Shown one piece after another: positions 5,593 through 6,713 of a stretch of 6,713 bases of DNA. The DNA comes from an uncultured bacterium. Lineage in GTDB: Bacteria; Bacillota_A; Clostridia; Lachnospirales; Lachnospiraceae. The notes under the pieces were generated by a model that was given only the letters and a program-made list of their open reading frames with translations, did not search any database and was not told where the DNA came from. A program made the position numbers and the translations under genes. Positions within the stretch are counted from its first letter, which is position 1. Every line of letters starts with the position of its first letter. The stretch covers positions 1-6,713 of the forward strand of contig CAJMOO010000098.1 of assembly GCA_905215045.1 (NCBI GenBank), in the 5' to 3' direction.

Positions 5593-6492
5593 ATGGATAT
5601 TCGTGGAAAAATTTTCAATACCCAGCACTACTCTATCCGTGATGGACACGGAATCAGGACAGTTGTATTTTTAAAAGGCTGTCCAGCCAGCTGTGTCTGG
5701 TGCTGTAATCCAGAATCACAAGGTTATGATTTTGACCTTTACCATGTAGAACGTTTTTGTGCAGGATGTGGACGTTGTGAGCAGGTATGTCCAAACAGTG
5801 CGATTTCTGTTGTGGATGGGAAAGCAGAGATTGACAGGGAAAAGTGCAGAAAATGTTTTTCATGTGTTGATATCTGTCATGCAGATGCCATGCAGAAGAT
5901 GGGAACTGAGGTTACGGTAGACGAAGTGATCAAAGAGGTTATGAGTGATGCTCCGATGTATGAGACTTCCGGAGGAGGGGTAACACTTTCTGGTGGAGAA
6001 TGTCTGACACAGCCAGAATTTGCTCTTGCAATTCTTGAAGAAGCACGGATGAACGGTATCAGTACCTGTATCGAAACTTGTGGTGTATGTCGTAAGGATG
6101 TACTGGTGAAAGCAGCAAATCTTTGTGATGAGGTGTTTATGGATCTTAAGATCATGGATCCAGAAAAAAGTAAACGATTTATCGGTGTGGACAGTACAAG
6201 CATTCTTGAAAATGCAGCAGCAATTGCAAAACTTCCATGGGTGTACTTCCGTATTCCGCTGATTCCTGGAATCAATGATGATGAAGAAAACCTTCAGGCA
6301 CTTGCTGATTTTCTGAAAGAATCAGGGAATCCAAGAATTAAATTGATTCCATATCATGTACTGGGTGTAGATAAATATCCACGTCTTGGCCGTGAGTATG
6401 AATGGGTACGTTCAAGTAAAGGAATCGATGAAATTGTAAAAAAAGCACAAGAGTTTATGGAAGCACGCGGTATTGAAACTGAAATTGCATAA
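5593..6492 (+). CDS. Radical-SAM glycyl-radical-enzyme activase (PflC/YbiY-like)
   Basis: This enzyme cleaves S-adenosylmethionine reductively and takes hydrogen from Gly772 of the neighbouring GRE. It has 299 residues from the ATG at 5593, which is preceded by AAGGAGA (5581-5587) and begins MDIRGKIFNTQHYSIRDGHG, the usual family start. A longer in-frame start at 5551 would lie inside the GRE gene and lacks a ribosome site. The radical-SAM motif CxxxCxxC is at Cys30, Cys34 and Cys37. An inserted ferredoxin-like domain has two four-cysteine sets (56/59/62/66 and 85/88/91/95), expected to bind two extra [4Fe-4S] clusters, as in activases of the dehydratase-type GREs and unlike the shorter PFL activase. 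GGGVTLSGGE (127-136) is the SAM-contacting segment. With 16 bp between the genes and no terminator, it is cotranscribed with the GRE and is surely its dedicated partner. Confidence 0.95.
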   Translation: MDIRGKIFNTQHYSIRDGHGIRTVVFLKGCPASCVWCCNPESQGYDFDLYHVERFCAGCGRCEQVCPNSAISVVDGKAEIDREKCRKCFSCVDICHADAMQKMGTEVTVDEVIKEVMSDAPMYETSGGGVTLSGGECLTQPEFALAILEEARMNGISTCIETCGVCRKDVLVKAANLCDEVFMDLKIMDPEKSKRFIGVDSTSILENAAAIAKLPWVYFRIPLIPGINDDEENLQALADFLKESGNPRIKLIPYHVLGVDKYPRLGREYEWVRSSKGIDEIVKKAQEFMEARGIETEIA

Positions 6493-6555
6493 GTTATAGG
6501 CAACAAATAATAAATAAAAAGTCAACCGGTGGAAATTCCGGGAAAGGAGAACACA

Positions 6556-6713
6556 ATGAAACTTTATCTTGATGATGTAAATTTTGACACTATTAAAAAG
6601 GTAGCAGATATTTATCCAATCGATGGTATCACATCAAATCCTTCTGTACTGAAAAAATCAGGAAAAACACCTGTAGAGCAGCTTCGTTCCGTTCGTGAGT
6701 TTATCGGTCAGGA
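6556..6713 (+). CDS. Fructose-6-phosphate aldolase / transaldolase-like protein, N-terminal part (runs off window)
   Basis: 52 full codons are visible, starting MKLYLDDVNFDTIKKVADIY and continuing with IDGITSNPSVLKK. The first strand with its Asp and the T(S/T)NPS motif are the N-terminal hallmarks of the short transaldolase family (FsaA, FsaB/TalC, about 215-220 residues), in which a lysine further on forms the Schiff base; that lysine lies outside the window. The ATG follows AAAGGAGA (6543-6550) at good spacing. It is third in the GRE operon, 63 bp after the activase, with no terminator between. In the proposed pathway it would split 1-deoxyfructose 6-phosphate to glyceraldehyde 3-phosphate and hydroxyacetone. 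Fructose-6-phosphate aldolase or a plain transaldolase role remain alternatives that the visible part cannot separate. Confidence 0.88.
   Translation, partial: MKLYLDDVNFDTIKKVADIYPIDGITSNPSVLKKSGKTPVEQLRSVREFIGQ

Noticed and set aside
6493..6555. Possible regulatory hairpin CCGG/CCGG in front of the aldolase gene
   Set aside because: Only a 4-bp stem with no U run; too weak to call a terminator or attenuator.

Overview
The window reads as chromosomal DNA of a low-GC, strictly anaerobic Firmicute, most likely a gut Lachnospiraceae-type Clostridium. This rests on AT-rich spacers, strong AGGAG ribosome binding sites, a perfect sigma-A promoter, and an oxygen-sensitive glycyl radical enzyme (GRE) with its iron-sulfur activase. 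The genus cannot be fixed from the sequence alone.

Layout. Bases 1-1208 hold the 3' part of clpB (middle domain and second AAA+ module of the ClpB disaggregase), cut only by the window edge. Bases 1209-2024 are a non-coding and decayed stretch. It contains a 200-bp near-palindromic element (1232-1431), a small frame-broken reading frame with a good ribosome binding site (1484-1700) that ends inside a strong terminator hairpin (1682-1718), and on the minus strand the C-terminal remnant of a PD-(D/E)XK nuclease / AAA-ATPase-like protein (about 1725-1991). Bases 2025-2801 (minus) encode a complete DeoR-family repressor. Bases 2802-3185 are a 384-bp divergent regulatory region with an extended -10 promoter for the repressor, a perfect TTGACA-17-TATAAT promoter for the rightward operon, three phased CAAGATA repeats that may be operators, and several inverted repeats. 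Bases 3186-6713 carry a rightward operon: a 796-residue GRE, its radical-SAM activase 16 bp later, and the start of a fructose-6-phosphate aldolase (FSA/TalC-type transaldolase) running off the right edge.

How the genes fit together. The activase puts a radical on Gly772 of the GRE, and Cys440 and Glu442 form the GCxE active-site motif of the dehydratase/lyase branch of the family. GRE + activase + FSA is the arrangement of the Escherichia coli ybiW/ybiY/fsaA and pflD/pflC/fsaB loci. As I recall, those GREs have been reported to open the ring of 1,5-anhydrohexitol 6-phosphates to 1-deoxyfructose 6-phosphate, which FSA splits into glyceraldehyde 3-phosphate and hydroxyacetone ('anhydroglycolysis'). 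The best hypothesis is therefore a clostridial operon for an anhydrohexitol phosphate or a related polyol or deoxysugar phosphate, controlled by a DeoR repressor that senses a sugar phosphate. The gene families are clear; the substrate is inference.
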